64,000 bases of DNA, taken from contig NZ_FOUX01000005.1 of assembly GCF_900114995.1 (NCBI RefSeq), forward strand, positions 744,001-808,000, written 5' to 3'. A program made the position numbers and the translations under genes. Positions within the stretch are counted from its first letter, which is position 1, and every line of letters starts with the position of its first letter. The notes below the pieces were generated by a model. That model worked only from the letters and a program-made list of their open reading frames with translations. It did not search any database and was not told the DNA's origin. Positions 62,793 to 64,000 of the stretch are shown here, piece by piece. The DNA comes from Chitinophaga sp. YR627. Lineage in GTDB: Bacteria; Bacteroidota; Bacteroidia; Chitinophagales; Chitinophagaceae.

Positions 62793-63992
62793 ATGATGCA
62801 AATGGAACTCGCCGAAAGGCTGTCGAGGATATCCGAGCCTCAAACGATTAAGATGGCTAAATTAAGCCGTGAGCTGAAAGCCCAGGGTATAGACATTGTA
62901 GATCTGAGCATAGGAGAACCTGACTTTGATACACCTGCCCACATCAGGGAGGCTGCTAAGAAAGCTATCGACGATGGCTTTACACATTATACACCTGTTG
63001 CGGGTATTCCTGACCTGCGCCAGGCGGTTGTGCATAAGCTGAAGCGTGATAACGGACTGGAATACACGCCCGAACAGATCATCGTATCCACAGGCGCGAA
63101 ACAGAGCATTGCCAACACTGTATTAAGTGTAATCAATCCGGGCGATGAAGTCATTATCCCTACTCCTTACTGGGTGACTTATTCTGAACTGGTAAAACTG
63201 TGTCAGGGTGAGGTGGTATTCGTTCCATGCAGCATCGAAAACAAATATAAGATCACACCTGCACAGCTGGAAGCGGCTATCACGCCGAAAACCAAACTGT
63301 TCATGTTCTCCTCTCCCTGCAACCCTACCGGTTCAGTGTACAGTAAAGAAGAACTGAAAGCACTGGCAGACGTATTCGCAAAACATCCACAGATCTACAT
63401 CATGGCGGATGAGATCTATGAATATATCAACTATGTTGGTAAGCATGAAAGCATCGCCCAGTTTGAAGGCATGCAGGAACGCACCATCATTATCAACGGT
63501 CTGAGTAAAGGTTTTGCTATGACCGGATGGCGTCTTGGTTATCTGGCAGCTCCTAAAGCAGTAGCAAAAGCAGCTGAAAATATCCAGAGCCAGTTCACAT
63601 CTGCCACCAGCTCTATTACCCAGAAAGCCGGCGTAGCCGCACTGACAGGTGATCTGAGCACTGCGCACGCCATGCTGGAAGAATTCAGAAAAAGACGTGC
63701 CTTTGTATTTGAACAACTGAGCAGCACACCGGGTCTGCAACTGATCGAACCGGATGGCGCTTTCTATATGTTCCCGGATGTAAGCGCCTTCTTCGGTAAG
63801 TCTTACGAAGGAAACGTTATCAGTAATGCAGACGATATGTGTATGTACCTGCTGCACAAAGTGCACGTATCTACCGTAACCGGCGCTGCATTTGAACAGC
63901 CGAACTGTATCCGCCTCTCCTACGCGACTTCCATGGCAAAACTGGAAGAAGGTATGAAGCGCCTGAAAGCAGGATTAGCGCAACTCAGCTAA
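62793..63992 (+). CDS. aspC: Aspartate aminotransferase, class I fold
   Basis: 399 residues. PLP-dependent transaminase of aspartate/oxaloacetate with 2-oxoglutarate, in amino-acid synthesis. Landmarks: DLSIGEPDFDTPAHIREA, FTHYTPVAGIPDLRQAV, IVSTGAKQSIANTV, and FSSPCNPTGSVY. The Schiff-base lysine is in INGLSKGFAMTGWRLGYLAAP, and the Arg that binds the alpha-carboxylate is in CIRLSYATS. The start is one of the tandem ATGs at 62793/62796. The gene is complete and ends eight bases before the window edge. Confidence 0.96.
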   Translation: MMQMELAERLSRISEPQTIKMAKLSRELKAQGIDIVDLSIGEPDFDTPAHIREAAKKAIDDGFTHYTPVAGIPDLRQAVVHKLKRDNGLEYTPEQIIVSTGAKQSIANTVLSVINPGDEVIIPTPYWVTYSELVKLCQGEVVFVPCSIENKYKITPAQLEAAITPKTKLFMFSSPCNPTGSVYSKEELKALADVFAKHPQIYIMADEIYEYINYVGKHESIAQFEGMQERTIIINGLSKGFAMTGWRLGYLAAPKAVAKAAENIQSQFTSATSSITQKAGVAALTGDLSTAHAMLEEFRKRRAFVFEQLSSTPGLQLIEPDGAFYMFPDVSAFFGKSYEGNVISNADDMCMYLLHKVHVSTVTGAAFEQPNCIRLSYATSMAKLEEGMKRLKAGLAQLS

Positions 63993-64000
63993 TGCTGCCG

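Overview
The window looks like a chromosomal segment of a Bacteroidota bacterium, most likely a Chitinophaga-like member of the Chitinophagaceae. The basis is SusC/TonB-type receptors with CarboxypepD-reg domains, DUF4249 and DUF4397 lipoproteins, a fused SecDF, a NusB with a long N-terminal extension, Bacteroidota-type GlmU-like, WbqC and DUF3822 proteins, a short primary sigma factor, and many promoters of the Bacteroidota type (TTTG, about 19 nt, TAnnTTTG). No insertion sequence, prophage, CRISPR array, rRNA or tRNA was recognised. The region is a dense core-gene neighbourhood with accessory envelope genes.

Layout. 0-5 kb: a truncated AraC-type regulator divergent from a 71-aa HMA-like protein, then a TonB receptor, DUF4249 lipoprotein and small OMP. 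5.3-9.1 kb: a BlaI/BlaR1-type pair with a two-operator promoter, and a C1 cysteine peptidase. 9.4-14 kb (minus): acylphosphatase, 2'-5' RNA ligase-like protein, GlmU-like/TpiA operon, zinc-free L31, YajQ. 14.1-19.8 kb (minus): an ECF sigma operon (sigma, membrane anti-sigma candidate, DUF4097-like and GIN-domain proteins) and a TonB-type outer membrane protein. 20-22.4 kb (minus): hemerythrin, divergent Lgt-like protein, bacilliredoxin. 22.6-27.5 kb: Hsp20, a multi-spanning membrane protein, a candidate small RNA, arginine decarboxylase, WbqC, LEA-type lipoprotein. 27.5-36.5 kb: metal-binding protein, PyrE, NUDIX, thioesterase, CoaD, RsmD, DUF3822, MATE, TPR, FolB, TrxB and the primary sigma factor. 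36.8-47.3 kb: aldolase, ValS, a peptidase/propeller/barrel protein, serine deaminase and two FKBP lipoproteins. 47.3-52.2 kb: GroEL/GroES, NusB, DUF1573, YajC, CoaE. 52.2-64 kb: an 87-bp tandem repeat, SNF2 helicase, GH5 glycosidase, SecDF, serine hydrolase, DUF4397 lipoprotein, aspartate aminotransferase.

The less ordinary signals are mostly regulatory or architectural: two identical-format operators bracketing the -7 element of the blaI promoter; a BlaR1 homologue with five 16-residue repeats where a beta-lactam sensor would be; an orphan promoter plus strong terminator around a roughly 155-nt candidate sRNA with a duplicated CU-rich motif; nested inverted repeats upstream of groES; an AT-rich palindromic element present at two or more loci; the 87-bp purine-rich tandem repeat; and an Lgt-like enzyme and an RsmD homologue with changed signature residues. 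All functions are inferred by reading; no database search was run.
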